The translations under genes were made by a program, and so were the position numbers. From Tanticharoenia sakaeratensis NBRC 103193 (GTDB lineage Bacteria > Pseudomonadota > Alphaproteobacteria > Acetobacterales > Acetobacteraceae): a stretch of DNA of 64,000 nucleotides. The notes below the pieces were generated by a model. That model worked only from the letters and a program-made list of their open reading frames with translations, did no database searches and had not been told where the DNA came from. Shown piece after piece: positions 8,039 through 18,406 of this stretch (within the stretch, counting starts at the first letter, position 1; every line of letters begins with the position of its first letter). Location: positions 186,001 to 250,000 of the forward strand of contig NZ_BALE01000010.1 of the NCBI RefSeq assembly GCF_000963885.1, given 5' to 3'.

Positions 8039-11000
8039 CCTGGCGAAATATCCTGGCGAGTAGGGGAGAGGACCTTCGAGATCCGGTGGAGGCCGCGACG
8101 CACGGCTTCGCCGAACTGTTCGAGGTAGAGATAGACGACGGGCGTGCTGTAGAGGGTCAGCAACTGGCTGACCAGCAGGCCGCCGAGGATCGACAGGCCA
8201 AGCGGATGGCGCAGTTCGCTGCCATAGCCGTTGCCGATGACGAGCGGGACCGCGCCAAGTGCCGCGGCAAGCGAGGTCATGATGATCGGCCGGAAGCGCA
8301 GCACGCTGGCTTCGCGGATCGCACCATGGGCGCTCATGCCTTCCCGTCGGGCCTGGATCGCGAAATCGACGAGCAGGATCGCATTCTTCTTCACAATGCC
8401 GATCAGCAGGATCACGCCGATCATGGCGATCAGGGAGAAATCCTCGCCGAAGAGCTGAAGGAACAGCAGCGCACCGACACCGGCGGACGGAAGGGTCGAG
8501 AGAATGGTCAGCGGGTGCACCGTACTTTCGTACAGGATGCCCAGCACCACGTAGACCGCGATCAGGGCCGCACCGATCAGCAGCGGCTCGCTCTTGAGCG
8601 ACGACTGGAACATCGCGGCATTGCCGGCGAAGCCGCCCTGGATCGTCTTGGGCATGTGCAGCTTCGCCATGGCGGCATGAATGACGGTGACCGCGGTTCC
8701 GAGCGAAACGCCGGGCGAGAGGTTGAACGACACCGTGGTCGCGACGGCCTGACCCTGATGATTGACCGTAAGCGGCGTCGTGGTCGGCTTGATGCTCCCG
8801 ACCAGTGTCAGGGGCACCATCGTTTCGGCGCTGGTGCTGACGGCAGCACCCGTCGAGGCGGAGTTGCCGCCGGCGAGACTGTTGGCCATCTCGTTCGCAT
8901 AGGCGCTGGAGGCGGCACTTGCCGTCGTGCTGGTGGAATCCTCGAGCTGCACGCGAATGGTGTTGGACGAGGAGCTGCCGGATGCCGTGCCGCCGCTCGT
9001 GCTGATCCAGACCTGACGCAGCGATGTCGGGTCCCGCCAGAAGCGGGGCGCCGCTTCCATCACCACGCGATACTGGTTCAGCGGCTTGTAGATGATCGAG
9101 GCCGCACGCTGGCCGTAGGCATCGTAGAGGATGTTGCTCACGAGCTGGGGCGTGAGCTGCACGCGCGCTTCCGTGTCGCGGTGGATGGAAACCGACAGGG
9201 CCGAGCCGCCCTGCTGCATGTCCGAGGAGATGTCCATCAGCTCATGCTGCGCCTTGAGCGCGTTCACGAGCTTGGGCGTCCACTCGTAGAGGGCGTCCGC
9301 ATCCGAGCTCTGCAGGGAATACTGATAGGCCGCATTGGAGCTGCGCGCGCCGGCGCGAACGGCGCCCGGCTCCATGAGATACATCTGCGCGCCCACCATG
9401 TGGCTCAGCCGGCGGGAAATCCGCTGGATCGTCTGGCTGACTTCATCGGTACGCTTTCCCTTGTCTTGCAGCTGGATGAAGAGGTTGCCCTCGTTGGCCG
9501 AGCGCCCACCCAGGAAGGCAGCGACGCCGTCCACGTCACGGTCCTTCAGGATCCCGCGCATCGCCTCGTCCATCTTGGTCTTCATGGCGGTGAACGAGAT
9601 GTCCTGATCGCCCATGAGGTGTCCCATGAGCAGGCCCGTGTCTTCCGTCGGGAAAAAGCCCTTCGGCATCTTCACGAACAGCACGCCGGCCAGAACCAGG
9701 GTCGCCGGCAGCGACAGGACAGTCAGGAAACGGTGGCGCAGGGTGACGTCGAGCGATGCGGCATAGGCGTTCGTGATACCGTCCAGCACGCGTTCGACCG
9801 CCAGTGAAATCTTGGAATGCGGTCGCTCGTGATCGCCGTCCGGCAGGATCATCGCGCACAGCATCGGCGTCAGCGACAGCGACAGCACCATCGAGATCAC
9901 GAGCGAGATCGAGATCGTCATGGCGAATTCATGGAACAGGCGCCCCGCGATCCCGCCGAGCAGCATGATCGGCATGAACACGGCGATCAGGGATGCCGTG
10001 ATCGAGACGACGGTGAATGCGACTTCCTGCGAGCCGAGCAGGGCCGCGTCGAAGCGCGAATGCCCCATCTCGATATAGCGCGTGATGTTCTCGAGCACGA
10101 CGATCGCATCGTCGACCACGAACCCCGTCGAGATCGTGAGCGCCATGAGTGACATGTTGTCGAGCTGGTACCCCATCAGCGCCATGGCACCGAAGGTCGC
10201 GATGATCGACACGGGCACCACGATCGCGGGAATGACGATCGCGCGGAACGACCGCAGGAAGATCAGCACGACCGCCACGACGAGCGCCACCGCGATGACG
10301 AGGGTCGCCTTGGTGTCGGCCAGCGACGAGCGGATGGTGAGCGAGCGGTCGATCGCGATATGGAGCTGGACGTCGGGCGGCAACGCGGCCTGGATCAGCT
10401 TGAAGCGCGACTTGATCTCGTCGGACGTCTTGATGACGTTCGCACCGGCCTGCGAGAAGATCGTGATGATGATCGCGGGATCGCGGCTGTACCAGCCCGC
10501 ATTGCGCAAATTCTCGACGCTGTCGAAGACCTGCGCCACGTCCGCCAGATGGACCGCGGCATTGTCCCGATAGGCGATCACGAGATCCTTGTAGGCCTCG
10601 GCCTGTGTCGCCTGGTCGTTGACGTCCAGCATGTAGCGGGTGTTGCCGGCCTCGATGAAGCCCTTGGGGCTATGGGCGTTCGCGGATGCAAGGTTCGCGC
10701 GAAGGTCCTCGAAGCCGATCCCGTATTTGTAGAGCTGAAGCGGGTTCACCTCGACCCGCACCGCCGGCAGGGCGCTGCCGCCGACCTCGAGATCCCCGAC
10801 GCCCTGCACCTGCTCGAGCTGCTGCTGGAGAACATTGGTGCCGAGGTCGAAGAGCTGGGCCTGGGTGCGCGTCGGCGAGGTGAGCGACAGCACCATGATC
10901 GGCGGGCCGTTGGAATTGGCAAGCGAATAGGCGGGATTCTGTCGCAGGGAGCTCGGCAGGTCGGCGTGGGCTGCCTGAAGGGCCGCCTCGACGTCGCGGG

Positions 11001-11313
11001 CCGCGCCGTTGATGTCACGCGAGAGAGAGAACTGAAGCGTGATGCGCGTCTGGTTGACCATCGACTGCGACGTCATTTCGGTCAGGTCGGCGATCGCGCC
11101 CAGATGGCGTTCCAGAGGCTCGGCGATCGTACTGGCAATCTCGCTCGGAGACCCGCCCGCCTGCTGGGCGTGCACCGAGATCACCGGAAAGTCCACGTTC
11201 GGCAGGTCTGCGACCGGCAGCTGGGTGTAGCCGAGCACGCCGCCGATCAGCAGGGCGGCCGTGAGAAGCGTGGTGGCGACGGGCCGCGTGATGAAAAGGC
11301 GGGCTGGGTTCAC
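8035..11313 (-). CDS. RND efflux pump, MdtC-like (HAE1 family)
   Basis: Inner-membrane proton-driven drug exporter of 1092 residues. N-terminus (M)NPARLFITRPVATTLLTAA and the motifs DINGAARDVEAAL, VDDAIVVLENI (helix 4 region) and GILYESTVHPLTILSTLPSAGVGALL match MdtC rather than MdtB. It overlaps the preceding MdtB-like gene by ATGA. Odd feature: a Ser/Thr/Ala-rich, low-complexity stretch of about 60 residues (~771-830, DNA about 8821-9003) interrupts the second large periplasmic domain between WISTSGG and VPLTLVG, where MdtC proteins are normally short. Confidence 0.93.
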   Translation of the reverse strand: MNPARLFITRPVATTLLTAALLIGGVLGYTQLPVADLPNVDFPVISVHAQQAGGSPSEIASTIAEPLERHLGAIADLTEMTSQSMVNQTRITLQFSLSRDINGAARDVEAALQAAHADLPSSLRQNPAYSLANSNGPPIMVLSLTSPTRTQAQLFDLGTNVLQQQLEQVQGVGDLEVGGSALPAVRVEVNPLQLYKYGIGFEDLRANLASANAHSPKGFIEAGNTRYMLDVNDQATQAEAYKDLVIAYRDNAAVHLADVAQVFDSVENLRNAGWYSRDPAIIITIFSQAGANVIKTSDEIKSRFKLIQAALPPDVQLHIAIDRSLTIRSSLADTKATLVIAVALVVAVVLIFLRSFRAIVIPAIVVPVSIIATFGAMALMGYQLDNMSLMALTISTGFVVDDAIVVLENITRYIEMGHSRFDAALLGSQEVAFTVVSITASLIAVFMPIMLLGGIAGRLFHEFAMTISISLVISMVLSLSLTPMLCAMILPDGDHERPHSKISLAVERVLDGITNAYAASLDVTLRHRFLTVLSLPATLVLAGVLFVKMPKGFFPTEDTGLLMGHLMGDQDISFTAMKTKMDEAMRGILKDRDVDGVAAFLGGRSANEGNLFIQLQDKGKRTDEVSQTIQRISRRLSHMVGAQMYLMEPGAVRAGARSSNAAYQYSLQSSDADALYEWTPKLVNALKAQHELMDISSDMQQGGSALSVSIHRDTEARVQLTPQLVSNILYDAYGQRAASIIYKPLNQYRVVMEAAPRFWRDPTSLRQVWISTSGGTASGSSSSNTIRVQLEDSTSTTASAASSAYANEMANSLAGGNSASTGAAVSTSAETMVPLTLVGSIKPTTTPLTVNHQGQAVATTVSFNLSPGVSLGTAVTVIHAAMAKLHMPKTIQGGFAGNAAMFQSSLKSEPLLIGAALIAVYVVLGILYESTVHPLTILSTLPSAGVGALLFLQLFGEDFSLIAMIGVILLIGIVKKNAILLVDFAIQARREGMSAHGAIREASVLRFRPIIMTSLAAALGAVPLVIGNGYGSELRHPLGLSILGGLLVSQLLTLYSTPVVYLYLEQFGEAVRRGLHRISKVLSPTRQDISPG

Positions 11314-14300
11314 TGGCCGGCCTGATCGCTCGCCAGGCCCGCCGCGCCGCGATCGGGGGCAGGGGCATGGCCGAACATGCGACGTGCGCCACGACCGATG
11401 CGGTCCATCGCGAGATAGACGACCGGGGTCGTGAACAGCGTCAGGAGCTGCGACAGCGCAAGACCGCCGACGATGGAGACGCCCAAGGGACGGCGCAGCT
11501 CGGAGCCGACGCCATGGCCCAGCATCAGTGGCAGGGCGCCGAGCAGTGCAGCGAGTGTCGTCATCAGGATCGGACGGAACCGCAGAAGTGCCGCGTGACG
11601 GATCGCGGCCACGGGCGTCATGTGCTCGATCCGCTCGGCTTCGAGCGCGAAGTCGATCATCATGATGGCGTTCTTCTTCACGATGCCGATCAGCAGCACG
11701 ATGCCGATGATCCCCATCACGTCGAGCCCCATGCCGCAGACCTCCAGCGCCAGCAGCGCGCCGATGGCGGCAGACGGCAGCGTGGACAGGATCGTGACGG
11801 GATGGATGAAGCTCTCGTACAGGATGCCGAGCACGATGTAGACGGCGACGAGGGCAGCGACGACCAGATAGAGCTCGTTGCCAAGACTGCTGCGGAATGC
11901 GGCCGCCGTGCCTTCGAAAGCGGTCTGGAACGACGGCGGCAGGTTGATCGCGCGCTCGACGCGCATGATCGCATCCGTCGCTTCACCCAGCGAATAGCCC
12001 GGCTTGATGTTGAACGACACAGTGGTGGCCGGGAACTGGCCGAAATGCGTGATCAGCAGCGGTGCCAGCCCGCGGGTGACGGTCGCGACCTGACGCAGCG
12101 GCACCAGCCCGGACGTCGGCGAGCGCGTCGGCCCGGACGTGCTGCCCCCCATCTCGGTGGAGATGCCCGGGAGATACATCTGGTTCAGGCTGCCAAGATC
12201 GTGCTGGAAGCGCGGATCGGCCTCGAGGATCACGCGATACTGGTTCGCCTGCGTGAAGATCGTGGTGATCTGGCGCTGGCCGAAGCTGTCATACAGCAGG
12301 TTATCGATGGTTTCGGGTGTGATCGAGTAGCGCGCGCCGTTGGACCGATCGAGCGTCACGTGGGCCACGAGGCCGGAGGCCTGCATGTCGGACGTCACGT
12401 CCGACAGCGACGGCTCCTTCTGCAGCGCTTCCACGAATTTCGGGACCCACGTCTTCAGCTCGTCGTAGTCCGGATGCTCCAGCATGAACTGGTATTGCGT
12501 GGCCGAGACCTGCGTATCGAGGGACAGGTCCTGCACCGGCTGCAGATAGAGCTGCGCGCCGACCACAGTGTTCGCATTGCGGGCCAGCCGCGCCATGATG
12601 TCGTCAAGCGACGCGGTGCGCTGCGTCTCGGGTTTCAGATTGATCAGCAGACGCCCGACGTTGAGCGTCATGTTCTGCCCGTCGATGCCCACGAAGGACG
12701 ACACCGACGCGACGTCGGGATCCTGCTGCACCACGCGGGCGATGTCTGTCTGATGGCGCTTCATGTCGTCGAAGGAAATCGACTGCGCCATGACCGAGAT
12801 GCCCTGGATCACGCCGGTATCCTGCTCGGGGAAGAAGCCCTTCGGGATGATGACGGCGAGGAACACGGTCAGCGCGAGCGTCACACCGGTCACGAGCAGT
12901 GTCAGGCCGCGATGGCGCAGCACCACGTCGAGCGCTCGGCCGTAGCCTGCGATCACGGCATCGATGCGCCCTTCGGTCCAGGCCGACATGCGGGCCCAGC
13001 GGCTGGTCGCATTCAGGTCGTGCGGCCGCTCGGACAGCAGGCGCGCGCACATCATCGGCACCAGCGTGATCGAGATGATCGCGGACAGCACGATGGTGAT
13101 CGCAAGCGTCATGGCGAATTCGTGGAACAGGCGCCCCACCACGTCCGACATGAACAGAAGCGGGATCAGCACCGCGATCAGCGAGATCGTCAGCGAGATG
13201 ATGGTGAAGCCGATCTCGCCCGCGCCGCGCAGGGCCGCGGAGTAGCGATCCTCGCCTTCCTCGACGTAGCGCGCGATGTTCTCGATCACGACGATCGCGT
13301 CGTCGACGACGAAGCCCGTCGCGATCGTCAGCGACATGAGCGAGAGATTGTCGAGCGAATATCCGAGCAGATACATCACGGCGAGCGTGCCGACGAGCGA
13401 CAGAGGCACGCTCAGGCTCGGAATGATCGTGGCCGGGATGTTGCGCAGGAACACGAAGATCACCGCGACGACCAGGACCATCGCCATGCCAAGCTCGAAT
13501 TCGACGTCGGCGACCGAGGCGCGGATGGTCGTCGTGCGGTCGGTCAGGGGCTGAATGTCGATGCCCGGGGGCAGATTCTGGCGCAGTTTCGGCAGGATGG
13601 CGCGCACGTTGTCCACGACCGAGATCACGTTGGCGCCCGGCTGGCGCTGGACGTTCATGATCAGGGCAGGGACGGTGCCGGCCCAGGCGGCAAGCTGCTC
13701 GTTCTCCGGGCCGTCGATCACGGTGCCCACGTCGCGCAGGCGGATCGGGCCGTTGTTCTGGTAGGCGATCACCTGGTTCATCAGCTGGTCGACGGACTGG
13801 ATCTGTCCGTCCACGCGCAGCGTCGAGGAGCGGTTCGGCCCGTCGAACGTGCCCGTCGGCGAATTGACGTTCACCGTCGTGATCGTGGTGCGCAGCGTGT
13901 CGAGCGCGATGCCGTAAGATGTCAGCTTCGGCACGTTGATGCGGATGCGGATCGCCTTGCGGTTGCCGCCCGAAAGGGTCACGAGGCCGACGCCGTTGAT
14001 CTGCTGGATCTTCTGCATCAGCCGTGTGTTGACGTAGTCCTCGACCTCGGTCAGCGGCATCGTCCTGGACGTGATGCCGAGCGTCAGCACGGGCGTATCC
14101 GCCGGATTGACCTTGGCGTAGATCGGCGGCGCGGGCAGGTCCGTCGGCAGCAGCGAGTTCGCCTGGTTGATGGCGGCCTGGACTTCCTGTTCAGCGATGT
14201 CCATCGACATCGTCAGCCCGAATCTCAGCGTGATGACCGAAGCACCGCCGGACGATTGCGACGTCATCTGGTCGAGTCCGGCCATTTCGCCCAGCTGGGT

Positions 14301-14504
14301 TTCCAGCGGGGCGGTGACGGACGTCGCCATCACGTCAGGACCGGCGCCGGGATAGAAGGTCGAGACCGTGATCGTCGGGTATTCGACCTCGGGCAGCGCC
14401 GACAGGGGCAGGAAATGATAGCCCAGCAGGCCCGTCATCAGGATCGCCAGCATCAGCAGCGTCGTCGCGACCGGGCGCTCGATAAAGATGCGTGACGGGT
14501 TCAT
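11310..14504 (-). CDS. RND efflux pump, MdtB-like (HAE1 family)
   Basis: Second RND subunit, 1064 residues, whose partner is the MdtC-like protein; in E. coli MdtB and MdtC form a mixed B2C trimer. It starts MNPSRIFIERPVATTLLMLAILM and carries SSQSGG-type residues (MTSQSSGGASVITL), EQEVQAAINQANSLLP, ATGFVVDDAIVVIENIARYVEEG and GAGEIGFTIISLTISL, all close to MdtB. Standard twelve membrane helices and two large periplasmic loops are apparent. The gap to the upstream adaptor gene is 55 bases. Confidence 0.93.
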   Translation of the reverse strand: MNPSRIFIERPVATTLLMLAILMTGLLGYHFLPLSALPEVEYPTITVSTFYPGAGPDVMATSVTAPLETQLGEMAGLDQMTSQSSGGASVITLRFGLTMSMDIAEQEVQAAINQANSLLPTDLPAPPIYAKVNPADTPVLTLGITSRTMPLTEVEDYVNTRLMQKIQQINGVGLVTLSGGNRKAIRIRINVPKLTSYGIALDTLRTTITTVNVNSPTGTFDGPNRSSTLRVDGQIQSVDQLMNQVIAYQNNGPIRLRDVGTVIDGPENEQLAAWAGTVPALIMNVQRQPGANVISVVDNVRAILPKLRQNLPPGIDIQPLTDRTTTIRASVADVEFELGMAMVLVVAVIFVFLRNIPATIIPSLSVPLSLVGTLAVMYLLGYSLDNLSLMSLTIATGFVVDDAIVVIENIARYVEEGEDRYSAALRGAGEIGFTIISLTISLIAVLIPLLFMSDVVGRLFHEFAMTLAITIVLSAIISITLVPMMCARLLSERPHDLNATSRWARMSAWTEGRIDAVIAGYGRALDVVLRHRGLTLLVTGVTLALTVFLAVIIPKGFFPEQDTGVIQGISVMAQSISFDDMKRHQTDIARVVQQDPDVASVSSFVGIDGQNMTLNVGRLLINLKPETQRTASLDDIMARLARNANTVVGAQLYLQPVQDLSLDTQVSATQYQFMLEHPDYDELKTWVPKFVEALQKEPSLSDVTSDMQASGLVAHVTLDRSNGARYSITPETIDNLLYDSFGQRQITTIFTQANQYRVILEADPRFQHDLGSLNQMYLPGISTEMGGSTSGPTRSPTSGLVPLRQVATVTRGLAPLLITHFGQFPATTVSFNIKPGYSLGEATDAIMRVERAINLPPSFQTAFEGTAAAFRSSLGNELYLVVAALVAVYIVLGILYESFIHPVTILSTLPSAAIGALLALEVCGMGLDVMGIIGIVLLIGIVKKNAIMMIDFALEAERIEHMTPVAAIRHAALLRFRPILMTTLAALLGALPLMLGHGVGSELRRPLGVSIVGGLALSQLLTLFTTPVVYLAMDRIGRGARRMFGHAPAPDRGAAGLASDQAGQ

Positions 14505-14559
14505 GAACGGGGCCTCTGGGATACGCGCATGATCGAATGGTCAGACCGGGGACGGCAGA

Positions 14560-15924
14560 TCACGGATTGGTGCCTGACTGCGTCGCGTTGTTGCCCGTGT
14601 TGGCGGGCGGGGTCTGGCCGGTGCTGGGCGCCTGCTGCGTCTCGCCCTGTTCGCCGTCCGCCTTGTGATGCTTGCTGCCGGAGCTGGTCTGCGACGTCGT
14701 ATCCGACTGGGCCGCGGCCGCCGGATGGTCCGCCTGGATCGAGACCTTGGCACCCGGACGCAGATGATTGGTGCCGTCGGTGACGACGCGGTCGCCGATC
14801 TTCACGCCCGACGTGATCACGGCATGGTCGTTGTCCGAGACGCCGACCTTCACATACTGGACCTTCACGGTGCTGTCCGGCTGCACAACGTAGACAAACT
14901 GCCCGTTCGGTCCGGTCTGCAGCGCGTTCGTCGGCAGCAGCATGACGTCATGCAACGTGTCGACCAGAAGATGCGCATTGACGAACTGGTTCGGGAACAG
15001 ATGCTCGTCCTCGTTCGTGAAGATCGCACGCAGGCGAACCGTGCCGGTCGAGGTGTCGATCTGGCTGTCCAGCGCACGAACGGTGCCATCGGCGATCTTC
15101 TTGAGGTTGGCGCTGTCCCAGGCGCTGACCGGCAGGTCGCCGACCGCGCGCAGACGGTCCGTAACCTGTGCCAGCTGGTCCTGCGGCAGGGTGAAGATGA
15201 CCGAGATCGGCTGCATCTGCGTCAGTGTCGTCAGCGTCGTGCTGCCGGCGGTGACATAGTTGCCCATGTCCACGCCGCGGATACCGACGCGACCGTCCAC
15301 GGGGGCCGTGATGTAGCAGTAGAAGACGTTGAGCTTGGCCGCCGCGAGATTGCCTTCGTCGTTCTTGACCTGGCCCTCGTCCTGCTGGACCACGAATTCC
15401 TGATCGCGTGCGGTCTGCGCGGCTACACTATTCTGCGCGATCAGGCGCTGGTAGCGGGCGTTGTCCACGCGCGCCTCTTCCAGGACCGCCTTGTCGTGGG
15501 CCAGCAGGCCCTCATACTGGTCGACGATCGCCTGATAGGGACGCGGGTCGATCACTTCCAGCAGGTCGCCTTTCTTGACGTGCTGGCCCTCCTGATAAAG
15601 CACCTGCATCAGATAGCCCGTCACCTTCGCCTGCATCGTGACGTTGGTGATCGGAACGACCGTGCCGAGTTCCGTCAGCTCGATCGGCATGCTGCCGGTC
15701 GAAACGCTCGTCACCGCCACCGGCTCGGCGGCGTTGGCCGCTGCCTGACGGCCGTGGCCCGCACCCGTCTTCGCGTGCGGGCGCAGGAGCGCAAGCGCGA
15801 TGATCGCGATCAGAACGACAAGGCCGACGATCACGAGCAGGCGGCGCCGGCCGCTCCTGCGTGGTTCCGTCTGCGTCGGAGTGATTCGATGGCGGTCGCG
15901 CGATTCGGCCGTCTGGTCGTCCAT
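14560..15924 (-). CDS. RND periplasmic adaptor, MdtA-like
   Basis: Membrane-fusion protein linking the RND pumps to the outer-membrane lipoprotein. The 454 residues have a cytoplasmic N-terminal arm rich in Arg, one membrane anchor (~29-48, LLVIVGLVVLIAIIALALL), then the lipoyl/hairpin/beta-barrel core with VPITNVTMQAKVTGYL, KGDLLEVIDPRPYQ and GRVGIRGVDMGNYV. The last ~50 residues are Gln/Ser/Thr-rich and probably disordered. First gene of the operon; the promoter must lie in the AT-rich stretch to its right. No local regulator gene (two-component or TetR) is present. Confidence 0.93.
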   Translation of the reverse strand: MDDQTAESRDRHRITPTQTEPRRSGRRRLLVIVGLVVLIAIIALALLRPHAKTGAGHGRQAAANAAEPVAVTSVSTGSMPIELTELGTVVPITNVTMQAKVTGYLMQVLYQEGQHVKKGDLLEVIDPRPYQAIVDQYEGLLAHDKAVLEEARVDNARYQRLIAQNSVAAQTARDQEFVVQQDEGQVKNDEGNLAAAKLNVFYCYITAPVDGRVGIRGVDMGNYVTAGSTTLTTLTQMQPISVIFTLPQDQLAQVTDRLRAVGDLPVSAWDSANLKKIADGTVRALDSQIDTSTGTVRLRAIFTNEDEHLFPNQFVNAHLLVDTLHDVMLLPTNALQTGPNGQFVYVVQPDSTVKVQYVKVGVSDNDHAVITSGVKIGDRVVTDGTNHLRPGAKVSIQADHPAAAAQSDTTSQTSSGSKHHKADGEQGETQQAPSTGQTPPANTGNNATQSGTNP

Positions 15925-16304
15925 GCGTGTAGTCTTCCGTGCCCCGTTTGTTTGGCGACGGCCGCGTGCCGGTCAGGCTTCCGCGAGGTCGCGCCTTGGC
16001 GTGCGCGTGTCGCGAGACCCCCGGGAGGCAGCCGGAATTCGTGGGGCGACCATACCGCAACTGTGCCCTGCGTCCCATGACGGCAGCTAAATATTTATTC
16101 AATGAAGTCGCGTCGATTTATTGTCGTCTTTCAATGCGTTACGAGATTACGAATTGTGCCACGAATGTAACAGACGTGTACATTGTTCCGGTTTCGCGTG
16201 CGTGCACGGTTGGGTTGCGAAGTTCTCGCGCAACCGTTGCCCGAACGCTCCGTTTGGCACACACCCGCTTCTTCGCGGACACATTTGCTTCGGGAGATAT
16301 GAGA
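15925..16304. other. Divergent intergenic region between efflux operon and CsbD-like gene
   Basis: 380 bases without a gene. Bases about 16085-16190 are clearly AT-rich compared with the surroundings and are the likely site of the divergent promoters, though I cannot pick -35/-10 pairs with confidence. Inverted repeat GGTTGCG (16213-16219) / CGCAACC (16229-16235), with an alternative partner ACGGTTG (16206-16212) / CAACCGT (16231-16237), may be an operator or leader hairpin of the CsbD-like gene. Confidence 0.4.
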
Positions 16305-16592
16305 ATGGTTGACGAGAACACGCAGACGAAGGCCGAAGGGCTGCTCGACGAGGTTTCGGGCAAGGTGAAGGATGCAGCCGGCGGGCTGACCGGCGATATC
16401 GGTCTGCAGGCCAAGGGCAAGATCGAACAGTTCGGCGGTCAGGCGCAGCAGGAATTCGCCGGCCTGTATGACGAGGGCGAAAGCAAGCTCGAGATGGCGA
16501 CGGCGTTCGTTCAGGATCGGCCGCTTCTCTCGCTCGGCGTCGCGACGCTGGTCGGCACACTCGTTGGCTGGCTGCTGTTCTCCCGGAAGTAA
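16305..16592 (+). CDS. CsbD-like domain with C-terminal membrane anchor
   Basis: A 95-residue protein. Residues ~5-50 (KAEGLLDEVSGKVKDAAGGL then GDIGLQAKGKIEQFGGQAQQ) look like a CsbD general-stress domain. The C-terminal ~25 residues, DRPLLSLGVATLVGTLVGWL then LFSRK, form a single membrane helix of the ElaB/YqjD kind. Start ATG 16305 is set by GGGAG eight bases upstream; the ATG at 16299 is too close. Cellular role unknown; a membrane-tethered stress protein is inferred from the two halves. Confidence 0.75.
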   Translation: MVDENTQTKAEGLLDEVSGKVKDAAGGLTGDIGLQAKGKIEQFGGQAQQEFAGLYDEGESKLEMATAFVQDRPLLSLGVATLVGTLVGWLLFSRK

Positions 16593-16694
16593 TCTCGACC
16601 GGAGACAATTTTATCGGTTGTCAGGGTCCACGCCTTTGATTCACAAGCGACTCGGGGCGGCACTTGGGCCGCGTCGTGTCGCAAGGCGAGGTCG

Positions 16695-17324
16695 ATGCCC
16701 GATTTCCTGCTCGAGTCTCAACATGGCGGTCTTGTCGCCGGCGTGGATGAGGTCGGGCGGGGCCCACTCGCAGGTCCTGTCGTTGCCGCCGCGCTGATCT
16801 TCAGTGCGGCTCCGACGCAGGCTCTGGCGCAGGGCCTCGATGATTCCAAGAAACTCAGTGCGCCCAAGCGCGAAGCGCTCTACGCAGCGCTCAGGGCGGA
16901 TCCGACCGTGACGCTGGCGCTCGGTGCCGCGTCGGTCGATGAAATCGCCCGTTACAATATTCTCCACGCCAGTCACATCGCCATGCGACGTGCCCTCGCG
17001 CGTCTGGCCGTGCGTCCGGCCCTGGCCCTGATCGACGGGAACCGGGTGCCGGATGGGTTGTGCTGCCCGGCGGAGGCCGTGATCGGTGGTGACGGGCTCA
17101 GCCTGTCGATCGCCGGCGCCTCGATCGCAGCCAAGGTCGTCCGCGATCGCCTGATGGTCCGTCTGGCGCAGCGTCACGGTGGCTATGCTTGGGAGCGCAA
17201 TGCGGGCTACGGCACCGCCGCGCATCTGGCGGGCATGAAGAACCTCGGCGTCAGCCCTCATCACAGAACCGACTTTGCCCCTGTCCGGGCCTGTATCGCA
17301 GCGCGAGAGGTAATTGCGGCATGA
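16695..17324 (+). CDS. rnhB: Ribonuclease HII
   Basis: Removes RNA from RNA-DNA hybrids and misincorporated ribonucleotides. The 209-residue protein has [18 protein letters not shown] (Asp18, Glu19), [10 protein letters not shown] (Asp114) and [16 protein letters not shown] (Asp151), the full DEDD metal site of type 2 enzymes. A GA-rich stretch (AAGGCGAGG) precedes the ATG. The stop overlaps the ccrM start in an ATGA. Confidence 0.97.
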   Translation: MPDFLLESQHGGLVAGVDEVGRGPLAGPVVAAALIFSAAPTQALAQGLDDSKKLSAPKREALYAALRADPTVTLALGAASVDEIARYNILHASHIAMRRALARLAVRPALALIDGNRVPDGLCCPAEAVIGGDGLSLSIAGASIAAKVVRDRLMVRLAQRHGGYAWERNAGYGTAAHLAGMKNLGVSPHHRTDFAPVRACIAAREVIAA

Positions 17325-18406
17325 GCTTCGAACTGCCGCTTGACCAGATTTTCCGGGGCGACTGCATCGAGATGATGCAGATGCTGCCATCAGGCAGCGT
17401 CGACTGCGTGTTCGCCGATCCGCCGTACAATCTGCAACTGCGGGGCGAATTGCGCCGTCCGGACGAGAGCGTGGTCGACGGCGTGGACGACGCCTGGGAC
17501 AAGTTCGCCGATTTCGCAACCTATGACACCTTTACCCGTGCCTGGCTGGGTGAGGCGCGTCGTCTGATGCACAAGGACGCCACGATCTGGGTGATCGGGT
17601 CGTACCACAACGTCTTCCGGCTCGGCGCGATCATGCAGGATCTGGGGTTCTGGATCCTGAACGACATCGTGTGGCGCAAGTCGAACCCGATGCCGAATTT
17701 CCGGGGGCGCCGCTTCACCAACGCGCACGAGACCCTGATCTGGGCCGCGCGCGGGCCGGAGAGCAAATATCGTTTCAATTATCAGGCCATGAAGGCCCTG
17801 AACGACGATCTGCAGATGCGCAGCGACTGGTATCTGCCGCTATGCACCGGCAATGAACGGCTGCGCAACACGCACGGTCTCAAGCTTCATCCGACGCAGA
17901 AGCCCGAGAGCCTGCTCCATCGGGTGCTGATTGCCTCAACGCACGTCGAGGACATTGTTCTCGATCCGTTTTGCGGCACGGGCACGACGACCGCGATGGC
18001 CAAGCGTCTGGGCCGCCGGTACATCGGCATCGAACGCCATCCGGATTACGTCGAGGCGGCGCTGGGCCGCACGCAGCGCGAGGTGCGCCTGCCGCCGGAC
18101 CAGCTCGCCATCACGCCCGCGCGCCGGGAGGCACCGCGCGTGCCGTTCGGCAGCTTCGTGGAGCGCGGCGAACTGCCGGCCGGGACGACACTGTGGGATC
18201 GCAGCCGCCGCGTGAAGGCGGTGGTCACGCCGGACGGCAGCCTCGTGTCGGGCCAGCAGCGCGGGTCGATCCACAAGATGGGCGCCCTGCTGACAGGGGC
18301 CGCGTCCTGCAATGGCTGGACGTTCTGGCATATGGAACGCGACGGCGCGCTCGTGCCGATCGACGTGCTCCGCACCACCGAGACGGCATTGCGCAGCGCG
18401 GGCTGA
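17321..18406 (+). CDS. ccrM: Adenine DNA methyltransferase CcrM (GANTC)
   Basis: Beta-class N6-adenine methyltransferase, 361 residues. DPPY (33-36) precedes the AdoMet motif [10 protein letters not shown] (215-224), and the target region has [15 protein letters not shown]. The C-terminal ~90 residues carry the extension typical of CcrM ([28 protein letters not shown]), which distinguishes it from HinfI-like restriction methylases and makes GANTC the expected site. No restriction endonuclease neighbour is present, as expected for the cell-cycle methylase. Translationally coupled to rnhB. Confidence 0.94.
   Translation: MSFELPLDQIFRGDCIEMMQMLPSGSVDCVFADPPYNLQLRGELRRPDESVVDGVDDAWDKFADFATYDTFTRAWLGEARRLMHKDATIWVIGSYHNVFRLGAIMQDLGFWILNDIVWRKSNPMPNFRGRRFTNAHETLIWAARGPESKYRFNYQAMKALNDDLQMRSDWYLPLCTGNERLRNTHGLKLHPTQKPESLLHRVLIASTHVEDIVLDPFCGTGTTTAMAKRLGRRYIGIERHPDYVEAALGRTQREVRLPPDQLAITPARREAPRVPFGSFVERGELPAGTTLWDRSRRVKAVVTPDGSLVSGQQRGSIHKMGALLTGAASCNGWTFWHMERDGALVPIDVLRTTETALRSAG

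Noticed and set aside
8086-9807. A 573-codon plus-strand frame opposite the MdtC-like pump
   Set aside because: Shadow frame with no recognisable domain or ribosome-binding site.
11367-14495. A 1042-codon open frame on the plus strand opposite the MdtB-like pump
   Set aside because: Arg/Asp/His-rich translation with no family pattern; a mirror frame caused by high third-position GC. The minus-strand frame is a clear RND pump.
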